Below are positions 16,559 to 25,239 of a stretch of 64,000 nucleotides of DNA, piece after piece; position 1 is the first letter of the stretch; the number at the start of each line of letters is the position of its first letter. The notes below the pieces were generated by a model. That model was not told the DNA's origin. It was given only the letters and a program-made list of their open reading frames with translations, and ran no database searches. A program made the position numbers and the translations under genes. Origin of the DNA: Clostridium ljungdahlii DSM 13528 (GTDB lineage Bacteria > Bacillota > Clostridia > Clostridiales > Clostridiaceae); the NCBI RefSeq assembly GCF_000143685.1, contig NC_014328.1, positions 372,001 to 436,000 of the forward strand, in the 5' to 3' direction.

Positions 16559-18160
16559 ATGCCAAAGGTTTCGGTGATACCTGCAAAACAGGTACAGGTG
16601 ATAAATGGTATTAAAGATAAAAAGAAGAAAAGAGTATGTGCTTACTGTAGAGTAAGTACGGATACTGATGAGCAGCTCACAAGTTATGAAGCTCAGGTAA
16701 CTTACTATGAAAGCTATATTAGAGGCAAGCCGGAATATGAGTTTGCAGGAATTTTTGCTGATGAAGGTATAACTGGTACAAATACAAAACATAGGACAGA
16801 ATTTAAAAGAATGATTGATGAGGCACTTGCAGGTAAGTTTGATATGATCATTACAAAATCAATTTCAAGGTTTGCACGTAATACACTAGATTGTCTTAAA
16901 TATGTAAGGCTTTTAAGGGATAAAGGAATAGGGGTGTATTTTGAAAAAGAAAATATTGATACACTGGATTCAAAAGGAGAAGTTTTGCTTACCATTTTAT
17001 CTTCCCTTGCACAGGACGAATCAAGGAACATTTCGGAAAACAGCAGATGGGGTATAGTTAGAAGATTTCAGCAGGGAAAAGTAAGAGTTAACCATAAAAG
17101 ATTTTTAGGATATGATAAAGATGAAAATGGCGAGCTTATTATAGATGAGGAACAGGCTAAAATAGTCAGGCGTATATATAAAGAATATCTTGAGGGAAAA
17201 GGTATAAGAGCTATAGGAAAAGACCTTGAAAGAGATAATATTCTGACAGGTGCAGGAGGAAGAAAGTGGCATGATTCAACGATTCAGAAGATATTAAGAA
17301 ATGAGAAGTATTCTGGAGATGCACTGCTTCAGAAAACTATAACTACAGATTTTCTAACTCATAAAAGGGTGAAGAATAAAGGTGAAGTCCAGCAGTATTA
17401 CGTTGAAGACAGCCATCCGGCAATAATATCAAAAGAAATGTTTCGAATGGTTCAGGAAGAAATAAAAAGAAGGGCATCACTTATAGGATATTCAGAAAAA
17501 ACTAAAAGTAGATATACCAATAAATATGCCTTTTCGGGAAGGATAGTATGCGGTAATTGCGGCAGTAAATTCAGGAGAAAGAGATGGGGACCAGGTGAAA
17601 AATATAAAAAATATGTGTGGCTTTGTGCCAATCATATTGATAATGGTTTAAAAGCTTGCAGCATGAAAGCTGTATCTGAAGAAAAACTAAAAGCTGCATT
17701 TGTAAGATCTATAAATAAAATCATTGAAAATAAGGAAGCTTTTATTAAAACTATGATGGAAAATATAAGTAGGGTATCAGAAAGTAAAGAAGATAGAAGT
17801 GAACTTAAAATAATAAATGAAAGTCTGGAAGAATTGAAGGAGCAGATGATGAATCTGGTAAGACTAAATGTAAGAAGCAGCTTGGATAACCAGATTTATG
17901 ATGAGGAATATGAGAGGCTTGAAGAAGAAATAAAACAGTTGAAAGAAAAGAAGGCAGGGTTTGATAATACAGAGTTGATAAAGAAAGAGGGTATTCAGGA
18001 AGTAAAAGAAATTGAAAGAATTTTAAGAGACAGACAAGATATTATTAAGGATTTTGATAGAGAGCTTTTCATGCAGATTGTTGATAAGGTGAAAGTAATA
18101 AGTTTGGTGGAGGTTGAATTTATCTATAAAAGTGGTGTTGTTGTAAAAGAAATATTGTAA
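16559..18160 (+). CDS. Large serine recombinase B (site-specific integrase)
   Basis: A second 533-residue large serine recombinase, colinear with the previous one: VCAYCRVSTDTDEQ with catalytic serine, FADEGITGTNTKHRTEFKRM, ITKSISRFARNTLDC, AQDESRNISENSRWGIVRRF, recombinase domain with ILRNEKYSGDALLQKT, zinc ribbon CGNCGSKFRRKR and a long coiled coil. GGGGGAAAA precedes the ATG. All catalytic motifs are intact. Two adjacent intact copies may act together or have different sites; the sequence does not tell which one integrates the prophage. Confidence 0.9.
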   Translation: MPKVSVIPAKQVQVINGIKDKKKKRVCAYCRVSTDTDEQLTSYEAQVTYYESYIRGKPEYEFAGIFADEGITGTNTKHRTEFKRMIDEALAGKFDMIITKSISRFARNTLDCLKYVRLLRDKGIGVYFEKENIDTLDSKGEVLLTILSSLAQDESRNISENSRWGIVRRFQQGKVRVNHKRFLGYDKDENGELIIDEEQAKIVRRIYKEYLEGKGIRAIGKDLERDNILTGAGGRKWHDSTIQKILRNEKYSGDALLQKTITTDFLTHKRVKNKGEVQQYYVEDSHPAIISKEMFRMVQEEIKRRASLIGYSEKTKSRYTNKYAFSGRIVCGNCGSKFRRKRWGPGEKYKKYVWLCANHIDNGLKACSMKAVSEEKLKAAFVRSINKIIENKEAFIKTMMENISRVSESKEDRSELKIINESLEELKEQMMNLVRLNVRSSLDNQIYDEEYERLEEEIKQLKEKKAGFDNTELIKKEGIQEVKEIERILRDRQDIIKDFDRELFMQIVDKVKVISLVEVEFIYKSGVVVKEIL

Positions 18161-18224
18161 TATTAATAATATAAAAGTAATACTGCATTTGGTGGAGATT
18201 TAAAATACTTTGATATATAATTAG

Positions 18225-18262
18225 AGATGAGTTGGTATAAAAAACTAATTCATCTATTTTTT
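18225..18262 (+). terminator. Terminator after the recombinase pair
   Basis: AGATGAGTTGGT (18225-18236) pairs with ACTAATTCATCT (18244-18255) with two G-U pairs over a 7-nt loop, then ATTTTTT. It ends the recombinase transcript. The attachment site may lie in the spacer beyond but could not be recognised, because the other prophage end is outside the window. Confidence 0.75.
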
Positions 18263-18385
18263 ATATGTAAAATTCACATAACACATAAATAGATAAAGAG
18301 ATATTATTTAAAGCATAACTAATTTGTTATAAAAGGATATAGAAATTAAAAGATGGAAAATAAATGTATGACATTAGGAGATAAA

Positions 18386-19339
18386 ATGTATAAAGGAATT
18401 GGATTAGTTTTAACTGGTGGAGGGGGAAAAGGTGCTTACCATATAGGTGTCTGGAAAGCTCTAAGAGAATATGGTATAGATAAAAATATTACAGCTATTT
18501 CTGGTACATCTGTTGGTATCTTGAATGGAATATTGTTTGCACAGGGAAACTATAATGTTGCTGAAACCGTCTGGAAAAATATATCTAAAGATAAAATACT
18601 TAAGTTGGATATGAAAAAAATAATCTTGAAACTCTTAGAAATAGGATTAATTAAAGGGGAAATGGCGGCTTTAACTATTATTTTTAGAGAGTTTTATGGA
18701 AATGGAATATTTTCAAGAGAAGGTTTGGTTAAGATAATTGATGATAACATAAATTTAGGTTATATAAGTAATTGTTATTTAGATATTTTTGCAGCAGCAT
18801 ATAATATAAATACGTTGAAAATTGATTATCTTAAAATTAATGGTAAAGATGATAAAACAATAAAAAAAATATTACTAGCATCTTCAGCATTGCCTATTAT
18901 ATTTGATAATGAAGAAATAGATGGGCAATATTATATAGATGGAGGAGTAAAGGATAATGTTCCAATTAAACCTTTATATGATAGAGGTATAAGAAATTTT
19001 ATAGTTGTCCATCTAGCAAGAAATTCTTTATATAATAGTGGGTCATTTAAGGATGCTAATATAATTGAAATAGTTCCAAGTAATTCTCAAGGTGATTTAT
19101 TAACTGGAACTTTAGATTTTTCAAAGGAAAGCGCGGAAAGAAGAATTGGACAAGGATATAATGATACGATTAAAATTTTAAAACCAATGTATGAGATGGG
19201 AATTGTACAATCTAAAATTGGAATACAATTACAGAAATTTAAGAAAGATGAAGTAAATTTTACATATGAAATGGTAAATTTATTTGATAAAAGAGAAAAA
19301 ATTAAAGATGAATTAAATAAGTTACTGAAGAATCATTAG
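18386..19339 (+). CDS. Patatin-like phospholipase
   Basis: A patatin-family lipid hydrolase. From the ATG at 18386, which has TTAGGAG 5 nt upstream, the product is 317 residues. The oxyanion motif GGGGKGAYHIG is at 11-21, the nucleophile motif GTSVG at 40-44 (Ser42) and the catalytic Asp motif DGG at 185-187. In-frame ATGs at 18353 and 18368 lack a ribosome-binding site. There is no signal peptide. The gene is 11 nt from the next one, so they are co-transcribed. Patatin proteins serve as membrane-degrading effectors in several phage-defence systems (CapV of CBASS). That role here is inferred from position beside the recombinases. Confidence 0.88.
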   Translation: MYKGIGLVLTGGGGKGAYHIGVWKALREYGIDKNITAISGTSVGILNGILFAQGNYNVAETVWKNISKDKILKLDMKKIILKLLEIGLIKGEMAALTIIFREFYGNGIFSREGLVKIIDDNINLGYISNCYLDIFAAAYNINTLKIDYLKINGKDDKTIKKILLASSALPIIFDNEEIDGQYYIDGGVKDNVPIKPLYDRGIRNFIVVHLARNSLYNSGSFKDANIIEIVPSNSQGDLLTGTLDFSKESAERRIGQGYNDTIKILKPMYEMGIVQSKIGIQLQKFKKDEVNFTYEMVNLFDKREKIKDELNKLLKNH

Positions 19340-19350
19340 GGGGATTTTAC

Positions 19351-21348
19351 ATGGAATTGTCTGTAACTTTACAAGAAAATGAATATTTAACAAAAGGGAA
19401 AAAGCAAGAAATAGATAAGCAGATAGATGAAATAATAAAAAATCATAAAAATAATGCTTTTGAAATAAATAGGTTAGTTTTTGACAGTGTAACAGCATTA
19501 ACTGCGAGTGATTCACGTGCTAATGAGTTATCGGAGCAAGGTGTATTAAAAAGATTTTGGGGTGAATTAACAGGAGAAAATCAAAAGCTTCAATCGGAAA
19601 TAGACAGAAATTTATCAACAGCACAGTATTGCTCACAACAAATTTTACAGAAGTTAGCAGAACAAAATCTAATGAATTTTGAGCTTATTACTACTGTTAA
19701 TAATAAGTTAAATTCTTTAACTATAGAAGTTGAAGGTGAAATTAATGAAATTTATGAAACATTAGTAACCTTTTTTAAACAAACCAGAAGTAATATTATT
19801 CAACTTGAAACCAGAGTTGAAATATTAGAGAAAAATGTTAACTTACTTAAATGGTTAAATACAATAGAATATTTAATGCTTGATGGAGTTGAATATAGTG
19901 AACTTAATAAAATTGAAAAGATAGTTTGTATAGCAAATGATTTTTATAGTATAACAAAAGGAAAGTGGACTACATCAGATTTAGTATTGATAAAATCAGC
20001 ATTAAGTGAAATAGGTTTGTCAACTAAAGAAAAAATATCGTATAAAGAATTTATAGAATATGTATCAGAAAATAAAAATTTGTTTAGCAAGTTAGTAGAT
20101 GAAGATATAACAGATTTAGTAAATATTGATACCGATCAGATGCCAATTATAAGTGGATTAGTAAAGGAAAAATTGCTAGAGTCTAGTGAAAGGTATATAG
20201 TAAATACAGTAAAATCACAGTTAAAGGTTAATGGAATATGTGTGAATGATAAAAAATTGAGGTACTCAATAACAGAAAATTACATTGAAGAAACTGAATT
20301 TATAAATATAAATTCTCAAGTAAATTTATTTGATTTTATAATAGAGTTATTGTTTAATATAAAAATCTTTAAATGCAGTTGTGACAATTTTCAAGCAATA
20401 AATGTTAAAAATAAAATTATAAATAACAAAAAATTTGAGAATATTGATAGTAGTAATAAAACAAATCTAAATGAAATAAAATTGTATGCTGGTGATAAAT
20501 TTGGAGCTATAATTGATGAAAATGATGAGTTGTTTATTTGGGGTAATACAAATATGAGTGATTATGATTTGATTGGTAATATGCCGAGAAATAATAATGA
20601 AAAATGGATTGATGTAGCAATTGGTAAATGTGTTTCTTCTAATGATTGTTGCTGTGGTGTGACAATAGATAATAAAATAATTTTTTGGCCGAATAGATTA
20701 GGAATCACAAAGTGGCATGAAAAATATTTAAAATTAATGGATATTGTTCAAGTATCAACAGGGCAGGGACCATTTAATTTAATAGCTTTGGATAAAAGTG
20801 GACAAGTTTATTGTTATAGTAGTTGTGATGGTGGTAAAAGCTTGGTACCATATAATTTAGGAAAAGCAGTAAAAGTTCTTAGTGATGGCTCGGATTTTTA
20901 TGTATTATGTGAGAATGGAAGAGTATATAATTGGAAATTTTATAAAGGAGGAAAGGTGAAATTTGATGTATCTCACTGGAGAGATATTAAGGATATAGCC
21001 GTAGATAGAGGAAGTATAATTGCATTAGATAAAAGAGGAAATGTATTTGTCTTTAGTAATAATAGGCAAATTTATAATATTCCTAAAGATTTAAAAGATA
21101 TTATTGCCATTTCTATGGGTGAGTATCATGCTATTGTATTAGATAAAAGGGGAAATGTTCATGTTTGGGGTTCTGATAATGTGGATATATTAAAACAAGT
21201 TTTAATCGTACCTAAAGATGTCAAAAATATAGTTAAAATTGCAGCTGGCAGCGAAATTATGATGGCATTGGATGTAAGTGGAAAAGTTCATATGTGGGGA
21301 AACAACGAATATATAAACTGCTGTGTTCCGTCTAAGTTTTGCATCTAG
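19351..21348 (+). CDS. Coiled-coil protein with C-terminal RCC1-like beta-propeller
   Basis: A 665-residue protein co-transcribed with the patatin. Residues 1-160 are helical with coiled coils and a distinctive GVLKRFWGELTGENQK segment; 165-350 are helical, of unknown type. Residues about 365-665 hold six or seven repeats of the kind IAVDRGSIIALDKRGNVFVFS, ISMGEYHAIVLDKRGNVHVWG and IAAGSEIMMALDVSGKVHMWG. These are RCC1-type blades. The protein is not recognised as a whole. A sensor or scaffold partner for the phospholipase is an inference from operon structure. Confidence 0.75.
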   Translation: MELSVTLQENEYLTKGKKQEIDKQIDEIIKNHKNNAFEINRLVFDSVTALTASDSRANELSEQGVLKRFWGELTGENQKLQSEIDRNLSTAQYCSQQILQKLAEQNLMNFELITTVNNKLNSLTIEVEGEINEIYETLVTFFKQTRSNIIQLETRVEILEKNVNLLKWLNTIEYLMLDGVEYSELNKIEKIVCIANDFYSITKGKWTTSDLVLIKSALSEIGLSTKEKISYKEFIEYVSENKNLFSKLVDEDITDLVNIDTDQMPIISGLVKEKLLESSERYIVNTVKSQLKVNGICVNDKKLRYSITENYIEETEFININSQVNLFDFIIELLFNIKIFKCSCDNFQAINVKNKIINNKKFENIDSSNKTNLNEIKLYAGDKFGAIIDENDELFIWGNTNMSDYDLIGNMPRNNNEKWIDVAIGKCVSSNDCCCGVTIDNKIIFWPNRLGITKWHEKYLKLMDIVQVSTGQGPFNLIALDKSGQVYCYSSCDGGKSLVPYNLGKAVKVLSDGSDFYVLCENGRVYNWKFYKGGKVKFDVSHWRDIKDIAVDRGSIIALDKRGNVFVFSNNRQIYNIPKDLKDIIAISMGEYHAIVLDKRGNVHVWGSDNVDILKQVLIVPKDVKNIVKIAAGSEIMMALDVSGKVHMWGNNEYINCCVPSKFCI

Positions 21349-21621
21349 TATTAAAATTATAGTATAAAAATCTATAGGTAGATTAATAAGAATATGTGAA
21401 TTTTGAAGATAATTTAAAAGTGAGAAATTAGTATAAAAACATATGATTGTAGGAAATGAGAATAAGTATGAATGAAAACTGTATATGATGGAGAGCTTTT
21501 CACACAGATGTTGGAGTGAGAAAAAAGATAAATAAAGGCAATATGAAATTTATTTTTATAAATTTAGATTGTATGTTTAAATAGTGTAAGGAAAGTTTAT
21601 TTGCGATATAATTTTTAATGA

Positions 21622-22959
21622 ATGGGGATGCGGATGATGCCATGTGTTTGTTGCTTCTTTGATAATGAACATCAAAAATTACTTAAAGAAAAATGTCTTA
21701 AAGAATCAAGTTTTATAGAAAAATTGATTAAGTATAAGGAGTATTATATTGATGAATTTATAAAGTTACATTCGATAAAAGATTGTAACTGTTATTATTC
21801 TAGAAAATACAAAAATGAGACTGAATATGTAAAATTTTGTAATGACTTACTTAGTGATTATAAAGGAAAAATTAGTTTATTTGAAAAATTATTTGATGGC
21901 TTAATTGATACTTATAAAGCATATACTAAAGGAAACATAAGTGATGCATATAAAAGATTAAATGACTATATTAATAATTATTGTACAAACTATTCAGATA
22001 GTAATTCAGTTCAGTTTTCTCAAGTACCATTATTTAGAGGAAGACCTATTGGAGATTATGATATAAAGAATATACATGAATATTATCATATATCATTCAA
22101 TAAAAGAAAATTAGCTAGAAGTCAACGATTTAGCATTGCCGGCAAGCCAATGCTCTATCTATCAAGATCTATACCTACTGATATTCAAGAATTGGGAAAT
22201 GAATTTAATAATATAAATTTTGCATTATATGTACCTAAATACAGTTGGTTTTATAATAGGGCTATGTACAATATAACGAATTCAATTGCTAATAACTTAA
22301 ATAATTCTATTTATCCATTAATGAACGGAGGATCAAAAATAGAATATGACAATTCTCAGTTCGTTTTTTCAAAAAACAAGGCAGACACTATTATTGGTGA
22401 TAGCATACTATTTCAGATACTTACATTTCCAGTTGATACAAAAAATCAAGTGATTGAGGAATATATTTTACCACAAATGTTTACTGACAATCTGCAGAAA
22501 GAAGGGTATGCTGGATTAATTTATCAAACTACCAAAAAAATAATACAATTAGATGAAGAGCTAAAAGGCAAAGAACTTGATTATAATTACTGCTTTTTTG
22601 TCCCAGATGATGGAAAGAATGAATATAATGAAAAGTTATTAGAGTGCTTTTATACTGTATGTATTGGCGATTGTAAGGAAAATGTAACTATTAACGATGT
22701 TGGAAGTTTGATAAATAACTGTAAAGCTATTTTGAAAAACAATAAAAATTATATACTTGATGAGTATAGTATGCTTAATAATAACATTGAGAGACATATC
22801 AAATTAATGAGAAAAATCGATATTAGTGATAAAACATATTATGATACAGAAGAAGGAAATGTCGAAGTTAGATTGTTGTATAGATTGATGAAAAAAATAA
22901 AAGAGGTTATTGAGGATCCCAAAAAATTTGGTATTATTAAATATGAAGAGTTAAAATAA
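21622..22959 (+). CDS. RES-domain protein with Cys-rich helical N-terminus
   Basis: A 445-residue protein. The N-terminus has CVCCFFD and further Cys near 55-57, like the zinc/HEPN-type domain found before some RES domains. The RES core (NAD+-glycohydrolase toxin fold) starts with LFRGRP at 137-142, followed by RFSIAGKPMLYLSRS at 169-183 and Glu190. The usual late serine in the IPYPS-type motif appears as GLIYQTT at 299-304, so Ser may be replaced by Thr. ATGs at 21622 and 21634 are both possible. A 273-nt gap separates it from the RCC1 gene, so it may have its own promoter. No antitoxin gene adjoins it. Confidence 0.7.
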   Translation: MGMRMMPCVCCFFDNEHQKLLKEKCLKESSFIEKLIKYKEYYIDEFIKLHSIKDCNCYYSRKYKNETEYVKFCNDLLSDYKGKISLFEKLFDGLIDTYKAYTKGNISDAYKRLNDYINNYCTNYSDSNSVQFSQVPLFRGRPIGDYDIKNIHEYYHISFNKRKLARSQRFSIAGKPMLYLSRSIPTDIQELGNEFNNINFALYVPKYSWFYNRAMYNITNSIANNLNNSIYPLMNGGSKIEYDNSQFVFSKNKADTIIGDSILFQILTFPVDTKNQVIEEYILPQMFTDNLQKEGYAGLIYQTTKKIIQLDEELKGKELDYNYCFFVPDDGKNEYNEKLLECFYTVCIGDCKENVTINDVGSLINNCKAILKNNKNYILDEYSMLNNNIERHIKLMRKIDISDKTYYDTEEGNVEVRLLYRLMKKIKEVIEDPKKFGIIKYEELK

Positions 22960-23091
22960 TCATTTCTAATAAAAAGTAATATGTATATTGTCTTTTTACC
23001 TTATATAACAGTTTCATGCACGTGGAGTGTGTAGTTAAGCTAATCAAGGTAAATCAATAGATTTGCGTAATTAAATATGAAAATTTGGCTG

Positions 23092-23130
23092 TTTGCCACC
23101 GCGTTTGTTTTCTGGGTGGCAAATTATTTT
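23092..23130 (+). terminator. Hairpin between convergent RES and regulator genes
   Basis: TTTGCCACC (23092-23100) pairs perfectly with GGTGGCAAA (23115-23123) over a 14-nt loop, with a modest T-rich tail. It can serve as a terminator for the RES gene and perhaps for the convergent regulator. Confidence 0.5.
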
Positions 23131-23190
23131 ATATTAGAAATAACAGATTCTAATATGCCCTTTCACAAAAATAGATAGTTTGCAGATCAT

Positions 23191-24978
23191 CTATTTAGAT
23201 TTAATTAAACGCCACAATGTAGTTCGACTGATTTTGAGACTTTCAGCAGCCTTGGTTTGATTGCCGTTACACACCTCAATTACCTTTAGTGCAATATTTT
23301 TGTCAATTTCACTAAGAGGACGAGATAGGTCTAATAGCTTTGCAGAATATTTAGAATTGAAAGAAGTTGAAAAAATAGTTTTCTCTTTACTTAAGACTTC
23401 TTTTACCTCATCAGAAGAAATATATTGACCTTTAGTTATTATAGTGAGATTTTGAATAACCCGAGTAAATTGCGTATAGTTATAAGGCCAAGAAAATCCG
23501 CAAAGCATCTGTATTGCATCTGGCGTGATTCCTAAAATTTGTTTTCCAGTAGATATATTTAGTTTGTTAAGATATAGTTTTAAAATTGAATCTATGCGCG
23601 CTGGATCATCTCTTAATGCTGGTAAAGTGATGATAAAACAGTGCAGGTGATTTATAAATGCCATCATATTTGAATCAAGTGTTCCGCTAGAAGAACTTAT
23701 ACATGAAAGTAAAACTCTATTTCTTTTACAAATTTCCATATCTGTCATGGCAATTAAAAGCTCCTTTTGCTGCTGCTGACTTAAACCATTTACATTTTTT
23801 ATAAAAATAGTGTTACCAGAATCACATAAAGGTGAATTATGATTATTTAAAATGTAATCCCATATTTTATCACTTAATAGAGTACAATCAATTTCTATAA
23901 ATGGCTGCTTAACTGCAGGACTGTTTAAATAGATAGCCTTAGCAATTTGCTTTTTTCCTGTACCTTCTTCACCAGAAATCATAACAGGGTAAAAATTTTG
24001 ATTTACTTGGTCAATGGTGCTGTTAAGTTTATCAATTGAACCAACTATACTATAAGCACTATTGAAATAATCTTTTTCTACTTCTTTACTGCTACTGTAA
24101 TTGATACCGCATTTGTTGCCAGATAGTGGAGGCTTACTAACAGAAAAATAGAAAGCTATATATTCAAATTCGTCAGAGAGAATTCTCTGTCCTTGAATAG
24201 AATAAAGCAGGTTATTTTGACGATGTAAGAAATGACGTTTTCCAGTTGGAAGAACTTCATCTATTTTTTTATGAAGTGTATCTAAAATATCTGTATCATC
24301 ATCTAAAAGTGTAGAATAAAACAATTTCCCATCATTTGTAAAAACTACTGTTTTGGCATCTCTTCCATGGATAAGTTGTCTTAAAAAGTGATTTTCAGAT
24401 CTCATATTAGTATAGTTATTACAGTAAAAAACAGAAGTATCAAATGCATCACGAATACTTTCAATTCCCGATGTAATTAAAAATGCATTCATACCAAATT
24501 TTCTAGCAGTTGTATAGGTAATCATATCGCAAAGAATAGCATGGTAACCAGTATCTTTTAAATTTTGTAGAATTGAAATATCTTCATCTGCAGAATTTAT
24601 TGTAAATATGTCAATTTCATATGGTAATAATTCCATTAAAGATAAAAGGTCCTTTGTAATATTTGGGAAACCAACTACTGCGACTTTTTTTGTATCAGCA
24701 TCTGATAATTTTAAAGTACGTAAAATATCATAAACAGATGTGTTAATTTCAATTACAGGCAGTGAAACTGACTGTTGAAGTAATTTAGCAGTACCGCCTC
24801 GTGATATAATAACATCGTAGTTTCCGTGAAAATTATTTTGAGCGATTTCTACTCCTTTTTTTAAATCTCCCACCGTAATTGTCAGATCTATATTGGGATA
24901 ATCTTTTGAGACCTTAATTAGTAAAGGCTCCATACTGGAATATGGTGCAATGGCTAAAATTCTTATTTTAGATGACAT
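23191..24978 (-). CDS. PrpR-type regulator with degenerate AAA+ domain
   Basis: A 595-residue transcription regulator. PrpR_N sensory domain at about 5-180 (VIISRGGTAKLLQQ, then VGFPNITKDLL), a PAS-like stretch at 205-285, an AAA+ domain at about 310-520 and a Fis-type HTH at 560-595 (NGNQTKAAESLKISRTTLWRL). Walker A is kept (GEEGTGKK, 336-343). The GAFTGA loop that contacts sigma-54 is absent, and the Walker B region reads GNTIFIKNV without acidic residues. It therefore probably does not act as a sigma-54 activator ATPase. It is divergent from the sugar-acid operon, so it is the likely local regulator. Confidence 0.8.
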   Translation of the reverse strand: MSSKIRILAIAPYSSMEPLLIKVSKDYPNIDLTITVGDLKKGVEIAQNNFHGNYDVIISRGGTAKLLQQSVSLPVIEINTSVYDILRTLKLSDADTKKVAVVGFPNITKDLLSLMELLPYEIDIFTINSADEDISILQNLKDTGYHAILCDMITYTTARKFGMNAFLITSGIESIRDAFDTSVFYCNNYTNMRSENHFLRQLIHGRDAKTVVFTNDGKLFYSTLLDDDTDILDTLHKKIDEVLPTGKRHFLHRQNNLLYSIQGQRILSDEFEYIAFYFSVSKPPLSGNKCGINYSSSKEVEKDYFNSAYSIVGSIDKLNSTIDQVNQNFYPVMISGEEGTGKKQIAKAIYLNSPAVKQPFIEIDCTLLSDKIWDYILNNHNSPLCDSGNTIFIKNVNGLSQQQQKELLIAMTDMEICKRNRVLLSCISSSSGTLDSNMMAFINHLHCFIITLPALRDDPARIDSILKLYLNKLNISTGKQILGITPDAIQMLCGFSWPYNYTQFTRVIQNLTIITKGQYISSDEVKEVLSKEKTIFSTSFNSKYSAKLLDLSRPLSEIDKNIALKVIEVCNGNQTKAAESLKISRTTLWRLIKSK

Positions 24979-25085
24979 TTTATATCTCTCCTTATAATCA
25001 TATGTTCAAATATGAAATACTTATGTAACAATATTATAATATTTCATCAATAAATACAATAAGCTTTAATATTGTTTCAAAATTA

Positions 25086-25140
25086 AACGAAAAATGTGGA
25101 CGTTTTCATTTAATGGAATTATAAGTTCTGATATTATAAG
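25086..25140 (+). promoter_or_regulatory. Candidate operator and promoter of the sugar-acid operon
   Basis: In the 261-bp divergent spacer, an imperfect inverted repeat AACGAAAA...TTTTCATT (25086-25110) lies just upstream of a TATTAT box at 25132-25137. I see no GG-N10-GC sigma-54 promoter, in line with the lost GAFTGA of the regulator. The assignment is tentative. Confidence 0.35.
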
Positions 25141-25239
25141 GGCATAAAGAACACGGCATAATGTCCATGAAATCTTTATTAAATATTTTATTTTTATTAA
25201 TAGAAATCATTACATTAATTGGAGGAGGCCTTACATTAC

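Noticed and set aside
23086..23100. GG...GC pattern like a sigma-54 promoter near the regulator gene end
   Set aside because: The GG to GC spacing is 6, not 10, and the place is downstream of both convergent genes.
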